Assembly (NCBI RefSeq): GCF_006715635.1
Contig: NZ_VFNP01000001.1
Location: forward strand, 1,302,001 to 1,366,000
Origin: Streptomyces sp. SLBN-118
Lineage (GTDB): Bacteria; Actinomycetota; Actinomycetes; Streptomycetales; Streptomycetaceae
DNA: 64,000 nucleotides
Direction of reading: 5' to 3'
Made by a program: the position numbers and the translations under genes. Positions 1 to 8,592 of the stretch are shown piece by piece. The notes beneath the pieces were generated by a model. The model was not told the DNA's origin and did no database searches. It worked only from the letters and a program-made list of their open reading frames with translations. The stretch's first letter is position 1, and every line of letters starts with the position of its first letter.

Positions 1-322
1 CCTCCAGACTGACGTACATACTGAACCAGCCGGGCAGAACGTCGTGAAAGCGCTGCCACCAGCCGGGCTTGTTGGCCTCCTCGGCGAGCTCGATAAAACC
101 TCGGGCCTCGTCGTCAGTGATCCCGTAGGCGTTCAGCAGCAGTTGGACATAGGGGATCTTCAGCGCGACCTCGGCTGTTTCCATCCGGCGGATGGTGCCT
201 GCGGCCACGCGAAGGATCTTTGCCGCTTCCTCGCGCCTGAGTCCGGCCCGCTCCCGCAGATCCTGCAAGCGCCTGCCGAGTACGACCTGGCCCACCGTGG
301 GGGCGGACCGCGGTTCACTCAC
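1..322 (-). CDS. XRE-family DNA-binding regulator (C-terminus beyond window)
   Basis: The first 107 residues of a helix-turn-helix protein are visible; the gene runs off the left edge. The GTG start at 322 is preceded by GGGGAGG at good spacing. Residues about 12-65 form an XRE helix-turn-helix (motifs LRERAGLRREEAAKILRV and TIRRMETAEV), followed by the start of the region that in Streptomyces regulators of this kind is a DUF5753 domain. It is divergent from the ATP-binding protein at 447, the usual arrangement for these orphan XRE/anti-sigma-like clusters. Target and ligand cannot be told from the sequence. Confidence 0.85.
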   Translation of the reverse strand, partial: MSEPRSAPTVGQVVLGRRLQDLRERAGLRREEAAKILRVAAGTIRRMETAEVALKIPYVQLLLNAYGITDDEARGFIELAEEANKPGWWQRFHDVLPGWFSMYVSLE

Positions 323-446
323 TTCGAGACCTCCCCACGTGCTGTCGCGAGCAGTGTGCCACGCTCCCGCGGAGATGAATATGCCCACTCTGAATTTTTC
401 AAAGTGACCCTTGCCAAGGTGGCAATTGCAGCGGGAGAGTGGTCGG

Positions 447-932
447 GTGAACCGTGACGCGCTCACCGCCCCGCTCGTGGACCAGTGCCCGGGGGCCGAC
501 CACCGGTACAACTTTGAACTTCCGGCGCGCGTCGAGTTCGTCGCGAGAGCGAGAAGACTCACGCACGAACAGCTGCACTTGTGGGGAATAGGCGGCGACG
601 TTCGCGACACAGCGATGCTCGTCGTGTCCGAACTGGTCACCAACGCGGTCGTGCACACCGATGGCCATCTGGTGGCCTGCGAACTCCTTATCGGCGCGGA
701 GCTCCTGCGAATAACCGTGCAGGACCAGGGGGCATCCCCTGCCGTCCCGCACGTGTGCCACACCGTCGAAGAAGAACGCGGGCGCGGCCTTCTGCTGGTC
801 GAGGCCGTCAGCAGCGCCTGGGGGGCGGACGAGTCGAAGCACGGCCCCGGCCGTCTGGTCTGGGCGGAACTGCCACACGCCCGCACCTCCCAGCAGACCG
901 GCATTCCACCCGTTCCGCAGAGGCCATGCTGA
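447..932 (+). CDS. ATP-binding anti-sigma-factor-like protein (HATPase_c)
   Basis: A 161-residue single-domain GHKL ATPase of the SpoIIAB/RsbW type that is abundant in Streptomyces. The N-box SELVTNAVVH and the G2 box GRGLLLVEA are present. The GTG at 447 follows GGGAGAG with about 8 bases of spacing and is preferred over an upstream TTG at 411. Such proteins bind ATP and are thought to sequester sigma factors or partner regulators. The divergent XRE gene at 322 and the overlapping downstream gene suggest a small regulatory unit. The partner is unknown. Confidence 0.85.
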   Translation: MNRDALTAPLVDQCPGADHRYNFELPARVEFVARARRLTHEQLHLWGIGGDVRDTAMLVVSELVTNAVVHTDGHLVACELLIGAELLRITVQDQGASPAVPHVCHTVEEERGRGLLLVEAVSSAWGADESKHGPGRLVWAELPHARTSQQTGIPPVPQRPC

Positions 933-1372
933 AAAGCCTGGCGACTCTCCTCTTCTCCCGGAGCGTCCGCCGCGGCACCTGCCGCACCAAGACCGCGCTC
1001 GCCGAGCGCCCGTTGACCCGGCTCGTCCTTCCGCCCACGCTCCCGGCCCATCTGGGCTGTGATGCCGTGGGCGTTCCCGCGCGCCACGGCTTCCGGCTGC
1101 TGGGCGGACTACCGCGCCACGGCTGCGTCTTCGCCGACACCGACTGGTGGTGGTGGATCGTGCCGGCCGGCTCGGACCTGGAGCTGACCTGGCCGCTGCC
1201 CTCGCACTACGCCCGCGGGGCGTACGTGCCTGCGGCGAATCCCCGGCTGATCCGGCGGCCCGACGACGCCAGCCCCTACACTCCGCCGATACCGCTCTAT
1301 CTGATGGCCTGCCAGCTCACCGGAACCGCTCCCCTGTGGACGGCCGGCGTGGGCGGCGCGCACAGCACCTGA
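926..1372 (+). CDS. Conserved hypothetical protein, coupled to the ATP-binding protein
   Basis: A 148-residue protein of no recognised family. Its ATG at 926 lies inside the end of the preceding gene (stop 930-932), so translation is probably coupled. It has a basic N-terminus, a WWWW run near residue 73 and no clear membrane segment. Its steady place behind an anti-sigma-like ATPase suggests a regulatory or accessory role; this is inference only. Confidence 0.7.
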   Translation: MLKSLATLLFSRSVRRGTCRTKTALAERPLTRLVLPPTLPAHLGCDAVGVPARHGFRLLGGLPRHGCVFADTDWWWWIVPAGSDLELTWPLPSHYARGAYVPAANPRLIRRPDDASPYTPPIPLYLMACQLTGTAPLWTAGVGGAHST

Positions 1373-1456
1373 CCAGGCGCCGGGGCGTACACCAGGGGGC
1401 AGGAAAGATCAGCCCCCGCAGCCCGAACACCCATCGGACCGCATAGGCTTCGGTGC

Positions 1457-1750
1457 ATGTCGGAAGCCAATTCGAGCCCGGAGCGGCAGGGGCTCACACC
1501 ACGCCAGGCACGTCATGTTCGGATAGCCCTCTCCGCGCTCATCATGATCGCCGTGGGTGTCACGCTCGTGCTGCGGCTGGGCAGCACGCACTCGGTGCTG
1601 ACAGTGGGCTTCTACGGCATCGCGCTGATCCTCTCGGGCAGCGCGCTGGTACTCAGCCGCCAGGGGCGTACACGGGTGGCCACGGCAGTGCTGGGGGTCG
1701 GGGTCGCGGTGGCCCTTGTGGCGGAGTGGGCCGTGGCATCGATGCGCTGA
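1457..1750 (+). CDS. Small integral membrane protein
   Basis: A 97-residue protein with three hydrophobic segments at about residues 23-42, 47-66 and 75-92, joined by short basic loops. It has no signal peptide and no catalytic motif. The ATG at 1457 gives a polar N-terminal tail of about 20 residues. It stands alone between a short hypothetical gene and the convergent regulator ending at 1837. Function unknown. Confidence 0.7.
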   Translation: MSEANSSPERQGLTPRQARHVRIALSALIMIAVGVTLVLRLGSTHSVLTVGFYGIALILSGSALVLSRQGRTRVATAVLGVGVAVALVAEWAVASMR

Positions 1751-1836
1751 AGACGGCAACGCACCGAAGACGGCGATGAGCTGAGGCGGCGATGAGCCGA
1801 CGGAGCGGGCCGTCAGGCCGTCGTGCCGCTCGCGTC

Positions 1837-2916
1837 TCAGCCGCTGGAGACAGCTCGCAGATGCGACTTGCCCCGCCGCACATCGGGCGAGACGGACCGC
1901 CCCTCGCGCAGGACCAGCGTCAACCGGGTGAAGCCCTGGCCCTGAAGGGTCCCGGGGGTCTCGTCGACGATCCGGCACTCGGTCCGCCCCCGCCGGGGAT
2001 CAGGGTGGTGCAACGGCCGTACGGCTCCGTCGTGATGCATGGCAGCCGCCCCCATGGCGCGCATCCAGTGCGGAAGTCCGCAGCGGTAGGCGGCGTCCAT
2101 GATCGGGTCGTCCGCGATGTCGCGACGAATGGCCTGAAGGACTCGGTCCTGCGGGTAACACTCCAGGGCCGCGTCGAGCTGCGCCAGTAAGGGCAGGCAC
2201 CAGCTCGTCTCACGGTCGCCGAGCACCGTCCCGGCGTCCGGGTGGAAGAGCACGAACCTGAGGAAGTTCTCGGCGGGCATGGCCGTGGGGTGCGGGGCGA
2301 TGCCGCGGAACAGCGCCTCGAAGGCATGGTTGGCGTGTGCCACGTCCCAACGCCGGTCGAACAGCACCGAAGGCATCGGCACGGCGTCCATCATCGCGGC
2401 GTAGTCGTGCAGGTAGGCACGGGTTTCGGGGTCGGGCGCAGCAAGCGGATCTGGCTCGTCCGGCGCCGCGGGCAGGATGGGCAGCGCGGGTGCGGGCCCG
2501 GGCGCGAACGGGCGCGTGGGCCGTGAGGGGAAGGCCGGGCCCGAGGGGCGCGCCGGCCCCAGCGGAGGCGCGGAAAGGGCGGCTGTCACGGGCCGGCCGG
2601 GGGTGGCCGGCGGGTCGCGGTCGACGGCGAGACGGAAGAGCCAGCCACCCTGCTGGTCGCTCATCTCCAGGGCCTTGACCAGGGCAATGAGCCGCTCGTC
2701 GGTCCAGTCCTGAGCGGGGGTGCGTTCCCAGCTTCCGTACGCGCCGGTGCTGATCTCGAGCCGGGCGGCCACGTCCTCGACGCTCAGCCCGAGTTCCTCG
2801 CGGCGCCGCCTGATGACATCGGTGACGCGCCTCGCCCGGAGCGCGCCGCGGGCCGTGCCGAAGTGGCCTCGCCGCCCATGGGCACCGGGTCGTTCCACGC
2901 CTGCCTCATGTGTCAT
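1837..2916 (-). CDS. MmyB-like helix-turn-helix transcriptional regulator
   Basis: A 359-residue regulator. Residues about 30-85 form an XRE-type helix-turn-helix (RRRREELGLSVEDVAARLEI), followed by a proline-rich linker of about 50 residues and a C-terminal PAS-like ligand-binding domain (YAAMMDAVPMPSVLFDRRWD, NHAFEALFRG) typical of the MmyB family. ATG 2916 was chosen because GAGAGGG lies about 11 bases upstream; an ATG at 2970 is a weaker alternative. The usual neighbour, a short-chain dehydrogenase, is not present here. The ligand is unknown. It is divergent from the XRE gene at 3149. Confidence 0.8.
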   Translation of the reverse strand: MTHEAGVERPGAHGRRGHFGTARGALRARRVTDVIRRRREELGLSVEDVAARLEISTGAYGSWERTPAQDWTDERLIALVKALEMSDQQGGWLFRLAVDRDPPATPGRPVTAALSAPPLGPARPSGPAFPSRPTRPFAPGPAPALPILPAAPDEPDPLAAPDPETRAYLHDYAAMMDAVPMPSVLFDRRWDVAHANHAFEALFRGIAPHPTAMPAENFLRFVLFHPDAGTVLGDRETSWCLPLLAQLDAALECYPQDRVLQAIRRDIADDPIMDAAYRCGLPHWMRAMGAAAMHHDGAVRPLHHPDPRRGRTECRIVDETPGTLQGQGFTRLTLVLREGRSVSPDVRRGKSHLRAVSSG

Positions 2917-3148
2917 CGAGAATGCCACCCTCTCGAAGTCCCGGTGCGGCAGGGCCATTTGGATCATCACCGCGTGGCGATCCTGCTACCCGCACCCGGA
3001 CATGTCAACTATCGTGGCATTGACCGCCGCTGAGCGTCCAGATCGCGCCACAGCTGTGGCAAGGCCTGGTTACACTTCTCTGGAACAGTTACTCTCCCGG
3101 CAGCCCACTGTGTGCGGAGCGACCTCGCGTGATCTAGGAGACCTACTG

Positions 3149-3781
3149 GTGACAGACGGCTTCTCGGTTCCGGTCCCGACAGCCGCAGGCCCCCTGGCGG
3201 CGTCGATTTCCCGTCTGGCCGAACTCGCGGGCAAGCTCGGTGTGCCTCACAGTGAGGTCTTCGACGTACATCAGCTCTCCGAGGCCTCCGGCGTCCCCGC
3301 CGATGTGGTCGGGGACCTCCTCGACGGCAGGCCCGCGGGCGAACCCGACCTCCAGGCACGCTTCCTTCAGCGCTTCGACCTGCTGCGCAGGACCCGGCTC
3401 AAGCCCAACGGCCGCCGCTACACACAGCAGGAGATCGCCGACGGCGCAGGCATGTCGCGGCAGCAGGCGGGGGCTCTCATCAACGGCGACCGCAGACCGA
3501 CCATGGAGCACTGCGACGCCATCCAGCGCTTCTTCAAGGTCCACGCCGGATTCCTCACCGCGGAGGACGCCGACGCGCTCGACGGCGCCCTGCAGCGCAC
3601 CGAGCAGACGCTGCTGCACGACTACGCGGGCGACAGCGACCCCCTGGAGCGTCTGCTGCAGGACCACGGGGTACGGGGCATCGCCTGGCGCGCGGCCCAG
3701 CTCCCCACCGACAAACACCGCGACAAGGTCACCGAATGGCTCGACATGCTCCTCGAGAGCGTCAAGCCGACGGAGTCCTGA
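3149..3781 (+). CDS. XRE-family regulator, first gene of the zincin/flavoenzyme cassette
   Basis: A 210-residue protein with a helix-turn-helix at about residues 91-125 (YTQQEIADGAGMSRQQAGAL). The GTG start at 3149 follows AGGAG with 9 bases of spacing. It is followed after 27 bases by an HExxH zincin gene, then by two tightly packed genes. The pairing of an XRE protein with an ImmA/IrrE-like zincin recalls ImmR/ImmA and IrrE/DdrO, in which the protease inactivates the repressor. That mechanism is inferred here, not shown. Confidence 0.85.
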   Translation: MTDGFSVPVPTAAGPLAASISRLAELAGKLGVPHSEVFDVHQLSEASGVPADVVGDLLDGRPAGEPDLQARFLQRFDLLRRTRLKPNGRRYTQQEIADGAGMSRQQAGALINGDRRPTMEHCDAIQRFFKVHAGFLTAEDADALDGALQRTEQTLLHDYAGDSDPLERLLQDHGVRGIAWRAAQLPTDKHRDKVTEWLDMLLESVKPTES

Positions 3782-3808
3782 AGTGAACCACGCACCGACG
3801 GGAGAACG

Positions 3809-4357
3809 GTGAACAAAGGCAAAGAGATGCGGCGGTTGTGCGGCGAACTGATCGCCGGAATCGACCTGCCCGTCCCCGCGGAACCGACGGACCTCTACGC
3901 CACCCTGTGCGCCAGGATGAGCGGCCGACGCGGCCGGCCGGTCCAGTTCCGCATGGCCTCCTTCCCCCCGGGAACCGCCAGCGGGCTCTGGCTCGACATG
4001 GCGGACCAGGACCTCATCGTCATCGAGGAGCGCACCGCTCCCGATCACCAACTGGTCATCCTCGGCCATGAGTTGTGGCACATGCAGGCCGGTCACTCCA
4101 GCCACCACGTCGAGGGCGCCGCCGTCGCGGCACGCCTGCTGAACGACGGCGCCGACCTGCAGGACACCGTCCTCAAGGTCGCGGCTCGTACGCATTTCGA
4201 CGTCGCCGAGGAGAGCGAGGCGGAGAGCTTCGGACTGCTGCTGAGCTCCAAGTGCCGTTCGCTGCTGTCGAGTTCACCCAGACGGGGTCTCCCGGGCCTG
4301 GATGTCATCGAGGGCCGTATCGAGGCGTCACTGGGGTACCGAAAGCCGCAGGGCTGA
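3809..4357 (+). CDS. ImmA/IrrE-like HExxH metalloprotease (often labelled toxin)
   Basis: A 182-residue soluble protein with a zinc-protease motif at residues 87-91 (HELWH, continuing MQAGH) and a downstream acidic stretch (EESEAESFG) that could give the third ligand. GTG 3809 follows GGGAG. The length fits a minimal zincin domain without a helix-turn-helix, which is supplied by the gene upstream. The next start follows its stop by only 3 bases, so it is surely in the same operon. A plausible substrate is the adjacent XRE protein or another repressor. Confidence 0.8.
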   Translation: MNKGKEMRRLCGELIAGIDLPVPAEPTDLYATLCARMSGRRGRPVQFRMASFPPGTASGLWLDMADQDLIVIEERTAPDHQLVILGHELWHMQAGHSSHHVEGAAVAARLLNDGADLQDTVLKVAARTHFDVAEESEAESFGLLLSSKCRSLLSSSPRRGLPGLDVIEGRIEASLGYRKPQG

Positions 4358-4360
4358 TGC

Positions 4361-5551
4361 GTGGAAGGCCTGGACTTCTACATACCGGGCGCCGCCCTCG
4401 CCGTCGCGTTCGCCTGCCGGCTGCCGGGATTCAGCCGCAGCTGGCGTGACCCGCTGCTGCGGTCCGTCAGCGCACTGCTGCTCGTGGCCGTCTCGGTGTT
4501 CTTCTTCGCCGCGCCGCCCACCATCGCCGCGGTCAACCGCATCACCGGCATTCCCAACTTCTCCGCGCCGCTGGTCTATTGCATCCTCACGGCGTTCAGC
4601 GCCTCCTGCCTGGTGCTCGTCATCAACTGGCGCGGCGGCCCGCCCGAGGTGACCCGACGCGCGTCCCGCCGCACCATCACCGCGTACGGCGCCGTGATAG
4701 TGGCGATGATCGTCCTCTTCGCTCTCGGCGACGCACCCGTCGAGCGGCTGCGCGATCTGGACACGTACTACGCCAACACTCCGTACATGCGCGAGATGAT
4801 CGTTCTCTATCTCGTGTCGCACACGGTGGCGGCGGTCGTGATGTCGGTCCTGTGCAGGCGCTGGTCCCTGGTGGTGCACGGCTGGTTGCGTACCGGCCTG
4901 GTGCTCATCATGACCGGCTACTTCCTCAACATCGGGTTCGACGCCGTCAAGTACACCGCAGTGTCCGCCCGTTGGGCCGGCTACAACCTGGACTGGCTCA
5001 GCACCCGCGTCGCACCGCCGCTGGCGTCCGCCTCCGCCCTGATCATCGCCACGGGGTTCATTCTCCCGCTGGTCGGCCAGCGCCTCGCCGACGCCTGGCG
5101 CAAGTGGTCGACCTACCGCAAGCTCGGCACCCTGTGGCGGGAACTGCGCTCGGCGGCACCCGGAGGCACGGCCGCGGTCCGGATCTCCCTGTGGTCCTCC
5201 CTCGACCTCCGGCTGACCCAGCGCGAGGCCTTCATCCACGACGGCATCCTCGCCCTGGACCCCTACTTCGACCACGCCCTGCGGGCGGACTCCCATGCCG
5301 CGGCGCACGCCCACGGAGCCGGCGCCGACGAGGCGGACGCGGTCGCCGAGGCCGCGATGCTGGCCGCCGCGGTCATCGCCCGGGACGCCGACCCGCAAGG
5401 AACGATCATCACCTCGGCGGACACCCGTGCCGCCCTGCCCAAGCAGGCACAGCGCGATCTCGTCGGTATGTCACGGGCGTTGCGTCACTCGCCTGTCGTC
5501 GCAGCAGCACGCCGCCGTTGCGCGGCCAGGTCAGAGAGCAGCCACCCATGA
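4361..5551 (+). CDS. MAB_1171c/DUF6545-like multi-pass membrane protein
   Basis: A 396-residue protein starting with GTG at 4361. The first roughly 260 residues hold about seven hydrophobic segments. The C-terminal 130 residues are soluble and contain the signature REAFIHDGILALDPYFD, followed by an Ala-rich helical stretch. The family is annotated as a putative transporter, but no transport activity follows from the sequence. Its stop overlaps the start of the flavoenzyme (ATGA), which indicates co-translation. Membrane topology and signal are unknown. Confidence 0.8.
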   Translation: MEGLDFYIPGAALAVAFACRLPGFSRSWRDPLLRSVSALLLVAVSVFFFAAPPTIAAVNRITGIPNFSAPLVYCILTAFSASCLVLVINWRGGPPEVTRRASRRTITAYGAVIVAMIVLFALGDAPVERLRDLDTYYANTPYMREMIVLYLVSHTVAAVVMSVLCRRWSLVVHGWLRTGLVLIMTGYFLNIGFDAVKYTAVSARWAGYNLDWLSTRVAPPLASASALIIATGFILPLVGQRLADAWRKWSTYRKLGTLWRELRSAAPGGTAAVRISLWSSLDLRLTQREAFIHDGILALDPYFDHALRADSHAAAHAHGAGADEADAVAEAAMLAAAVIARDADPQGTIITSADTRAALPKQAQRDLVGMSRALRHSPVVAAARRRCAARSESSHP

Positions 5552-7008
5552 GCGAACCCCAGAGACCCGACGCCGGCCCCGCCCCGCGTCGCGCCGTCGT
5601 CATCGGCGCGGGACTGGCCGGGCTGCTGGCCGCCGCCGCACTGGGCGAGTTCGCCGACGAGATCACGGTCGTGGAGCGCGACGCCCTCCCGGCCGGGCCC
5701 GAGCCCCGCAAGCACCTGCCCCAGGCAGGTCACGCGCACATCCTGTGGTGCGGCGGGGTCGAGGCGATCGAGTCCGTACTGCCCGGTGTCACCGCTCGCT
5801 GGCTGGCGGCCGGGGCCCGGCGGATCCCGCTGCCGACCGCCATGGTCGGGCTCTCTCCGCAGGGCTGGTACCGGCGCTGGACCGAGGAGACGCACTATCT
5901 GATCTCCTGCAGCCGCGACCTCCTCGACTGGGTGGTGCGCGAGCAGGTGCTGGCCGCCCCCGGCATCACCCTGCTCGCACGCACCAAGGTGCTGTCCCTG
6001 GAAGGCGATTCGGCCCGGATCACGGGAGTACGGGTACGGACCGCCGAGGGCACCGAGCGCGTCCTCGAAGCCGACCTGGTCGTCGACTGCAGCGGCCGAG
6101 GCACCCGTACACCGCAGCTGCTGGGCGCGCTGGGGGTCGAGAGCGTACGAGTCGACGAGGTGGACACCGGCCTGGTGTACGCGAGCCGTCTCTTCCGCGC
6201 CCCGGAGAAAACCGGGGACTTCCCCATCGTCAATGTGCAGTCCAACGCCCGCGAACCGCGGCCCGGACAGTCCGCGGTCATCCTCCCCGTCGAGGACGGG
6301 CGCTGGCTTGTGACACTCTCCGGCACCCGGGGCGGCGAGCCGACCAAGGCGGCCGACGCCTTCGAAGCCTTCGCCCGCTCGGTCAGGCACCCGGTCGTCG
6401 GCGAGCTCATCTCCGGTGCCGAGCCGCTCAGCGATGTGGTCACCTTCGGCAACACGGCCAACCGGCGCCGGTACTTCGAGAAGGTCCGCGGCTGGCCCGA
6501 GGGCTTCGTCGCGGTGGGTGACGCGGTCGCCACCTTCAATCCGGTCTACGGCCACGGCATGTCGGTGGCGGCACAGGGCGTACGGGCCCTGCGCGATCAG
6601 ATCCGCAACCGCGGGATCACCGCGCCCGGCCTCGCCAGGCGCGCACAGCGCGCCATCGCCAAACCCGCGTCCACGGCCTGGGACCTCGCCACCGGACAGG
6701 ACATCTTCTACCCCGGGGCGACCGGGAAGGAGCCCGGCGCGGTGGACCGGCTGCTCGGCCGCTACGTCGACCGCCTGATGCTGACGTCGACCGGAAACTT
6801 CCTGGTCGTCGACGCCCTGACCGATGTGATGACCCTGTCCGCACCCATCTCGACGCTCGTCCGCCCCCGGGTTGTGCTGGCCGCGCTGCGCGGACCCGGG
6901 CTGCCGCCCCTGCCGGGGCCGCCGCTGACCGACGAGGAACTGCGCAGCGCCGCCAGGCCCCGCGGCGAGCGGAAGACGGAGCTCGAAACCGATCCGGCGG
7001 ACGCGTGA
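5548..7008 (+). CDS. FAD-dependent oxidoreductase of the monooxygenase/halogenase fold
   Basis: A 486-residue flavoenzyme. The dinucleotide-binding motif GAGLAG is at residues 20-25. The second FAD motif is near residue 325 (GDAVATFNPVYGHGM), as in PHBH-type monooxygenases and flavin halogenases. The WxWxIP motif of tryptophan halogenases was not seen, so an epoxidase or hydroxylase is more likely than a halogenase. It lies at the end of the XRE-zincin-membrane cassette and overlaps the ROK gene (GTGA). The substrate is unknown; the membrane neighbour makes a lipid or isoprenoid substrate conceivable. Confidence 0.85.
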   Translation: MSEPQRPDAGPAPRRAVVIGAGLAGLLAAAALGEFADEITVVERDALPAGPEPRKHLPQAGHAHILWCGGVEAIESVLPGVTARWLAAGARRIPLPTAMVGLSPQGWYRRWTEETHYLISCSRDLLDWVVREQVLAAPGITLLARTKVLSLEGDSARITGVRVRTAEGTERVLEADLVVDCSGRGTRTPQLLGALGVESVRVDEVDTGLVYASRLFRAPEKTGDFPIVNVQSNAREPRPGQSAVILPVEDGRWLVTLSGTRGGEPTKAADAFEAFARSVRHPVVGELISGAEPLSDVVTFGNTANRRRYFEKVRGWPEGFVAVGDAVATFNPVYGHGMSVAAQGVRALRDQIRNRGITAPGLARRAQRAIAKPASTAWDLATGQDIFYPGATGKEPGAVDRLLGRYVDRLMLTSTGNFLVVDALTDVMTLSAPISTLVRPRVVLAALRGPGLPPLPGPPLTDEELRSAARPRGERKTELETDPADA

Positions 7009-8255
7009 GACCGAACGGGCCCGGGAACCACCCACCGCTGGAGCCCAAGGCCGACCGGGAGACGGTACGACGGCACAACCTCAGCCTGGTGCTGCGGGCG
7101 GTCCGCGACGCGGGCGAGGTGACCCGGGCCGGTGTATCGGCGCGGGTGGGGCTGACCCGGGCGGCCGTCTCCTCCCTGGTCGAACAGCTCCTGGACAGCG
7201 GGTTCCTGACGGAGTCGGGCAAGACATTCAGCGGTCAGGCGGGCCGTCCGGGCACGGTAGTGAAGGTGGCCCGTACCGGAGTCGCGGGCATCGGGGTCGA
7301 GATCAACGTCGACTATGTCGCGGTGTGCGTGGTCGACCTGGCGGGCAGCGACCGGGTGCGGCTGGTCGAGCACATCGACAACAGCGGCGCGCCGCCCGAG
7401 CTGGTGCTGGGCCGGGCCGCGGTGATCGCCGCGCGGGCCCTGGTGTCCGCGGCCGAGCAGGAACTGCACCCGGTCGGCGTCCAGTTGGCTCTCCCCGGCC
7501 TGGTCTCTGCCGGTACCGTCCGGTACGCGCCCAACCTCGGCTGGACACATGTCGCGGCCGAAGTCCCGTTCGCCGAGGCGCTCGCCGCTCTGCGTCCCGC
7601 TGATCCCGCCCTGCCGGTGCGGTCCGAGAACGAGGCCAATGTGGCGGCCCTGGCGGAGCTGTGGTTCGGGGACCTCGCCGACGTGCGCGGCTTCCTGTAT
7701 CTGACGGGCGAGATCGGCGTCGGCGGCGCGCTGGTTCTGAACGGTGAACTGCTGCGCGGCGCGCACGGTTTCGCCGGCGAGATCGGCCATGTCGTGGTGT
7801 CCCCTGACGGCCCCGAATGCCGGTGCGGCTCGCGCGGCTGCCTGGAGCAGTACGCCGGCCAGGCGGCGCTGCTGCGAGCCGCTGGACTCGACGAGACCAG
7901 CGGCGCCCGGGGCGTGGCCGAGCTGGAACGGCGGGCCCGCGCGGGCGACGAGCGTGCGGTGGCAGCCCTGCGACGCGCCGGGCTCATGCTGGGCCGGGTC
8001 CTGTCCGGCGCGGTGAACCTCTTCGACCCGGACGCGGTGGTGCTCGGCGGGATCTATCCACCGCTGCTGCCGTGGCTGGCGCCGCCGGCCGACGGCGAGC
8101 TGTCGGGCCGGGTGGTCTCGGGCCTGTGGCCCGAGACGGCGGGCCGCCTGCGCGCAGCGTCCCCGGCGGCGGACGCGGCGCGGGGGGCGGCGGCGCTGGT
8201 GGTACGGGAGGTACTGGGGGATCCGGTGCGGTATGCGGCGCGGGCAGCGGGGTAG
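7005..8255 (+). CDS. ROK-family transcriptional repressor, probable xylose regulator
   Basis: A 416-residue ROK protein. It has an N-terminal winged helix (about residues 25-75, motif GVSARVGLTRAAVSSLVEQL) and a sugar-kinase-like domain with the ROK zinc motif CRCGSRGCLEQY. The likely ligand is xylose or a derivative, because xylA and xylB follow and an operator-like inverted repeat lies between them. Its GTG start overlaps the flavoenzyme stop, so it may be transcribed partly from the cassette promoter, which is odd for a sugar regulator. Confidence 0.88.
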   Translation: MRPNGPGNHPPLEPKADRETVRRHNLSLVLRAVRDAGEVTRAGVSARVGLTRAAVSSLVEQLLDSGFLTESGKTFSGQAGRPGTVVKVARTGVAGIGVEINVDYVAVCVVDLAGSDRVRLVEHIDNSGAPPELVLGRAAVIAARALVSAAEQELHPVGVQLALPGLVSAGTVRYAPNLGWTHVAAEVPFAEALAALRPADPALPVRSENEANVAALAELWFGDLADVRGFLYLTGEIGVGGALVLNGELLRGAHGFAGEIGHVVVSPDGPECRCGSRGCLEQYAGQAALLRAAGLDETSGARGVAELERRARAGDERAVAALRRAGLMLGRVLSGAVNLFDPDAVVLGGIYPPLLPWLAPPADGELSGRVVSGLWPETAGRLRAASPAADAARGAAALVVREVLGDPVRYAARAAG

Positions 8256-8592
8256 TCGGGGCTGCGGGGCGGGTCGCCTACGGCGGGCTTTGCCCCCACC
8301 CCGCCCTCCCCCTACGGCCTGGCGGCCGTGGGAGGTACCCCCATCCCGTAACCAAGGGGCTTCGCCCCTGGACCCCGTATGCGACCTTCGGCCGCATGTC
8401 CTCAAACGCCGGACGGGCTGAATGTGCGGCCCAGCCGCACACTTCAGCCCCGCGGGGGTCCCCCCGGACGAAGTCTGCGGGAGTTTGAGGCGCCGGGTCC
8501 GGGGCGGAGCCCGCCACGCGGCGGAGCCGCAAAATGTCACAGCGGGAAGGGGCGGGTAGGGGACAAGGCCCGCCGCAGGCGACCCGCCCCGT
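8256..8592. repeat. Intergenic region rich in hairpins, Streptomyces-type interspersed element
   Basis: No gene is seen in these 337 bases between convergent genes. The stretch is made of stacked inverted repeats: AAGGGGCTTCGCCCC near 8355, a strong hairpin at 8415-8450 (GGGCTGAA TGTGCGGC paired with GCCGCACA TTCAGCCC, one bulged base), and CTCAAACGCCGG near 8401 mirrored by GTTTGAGGCGCCGG near 8485. Similar elements recur between Streptomyces genes. It probably acts as a bidirectional terminator for the ROK and xylA transcripts. Confidence 0.6.

Noticed and set aside
5548..7008. Calling the flavoenzyme a halogenase
   Set aside because: The WxWxIP motif was not found; only the general FAD motifs are shared.
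8256..8592. A possible CRISPR array from repeated GC-rich units
   Set aside because: The units are inverted hairpins of different sequence, not direct repeats with spacers; no cas genes are present.
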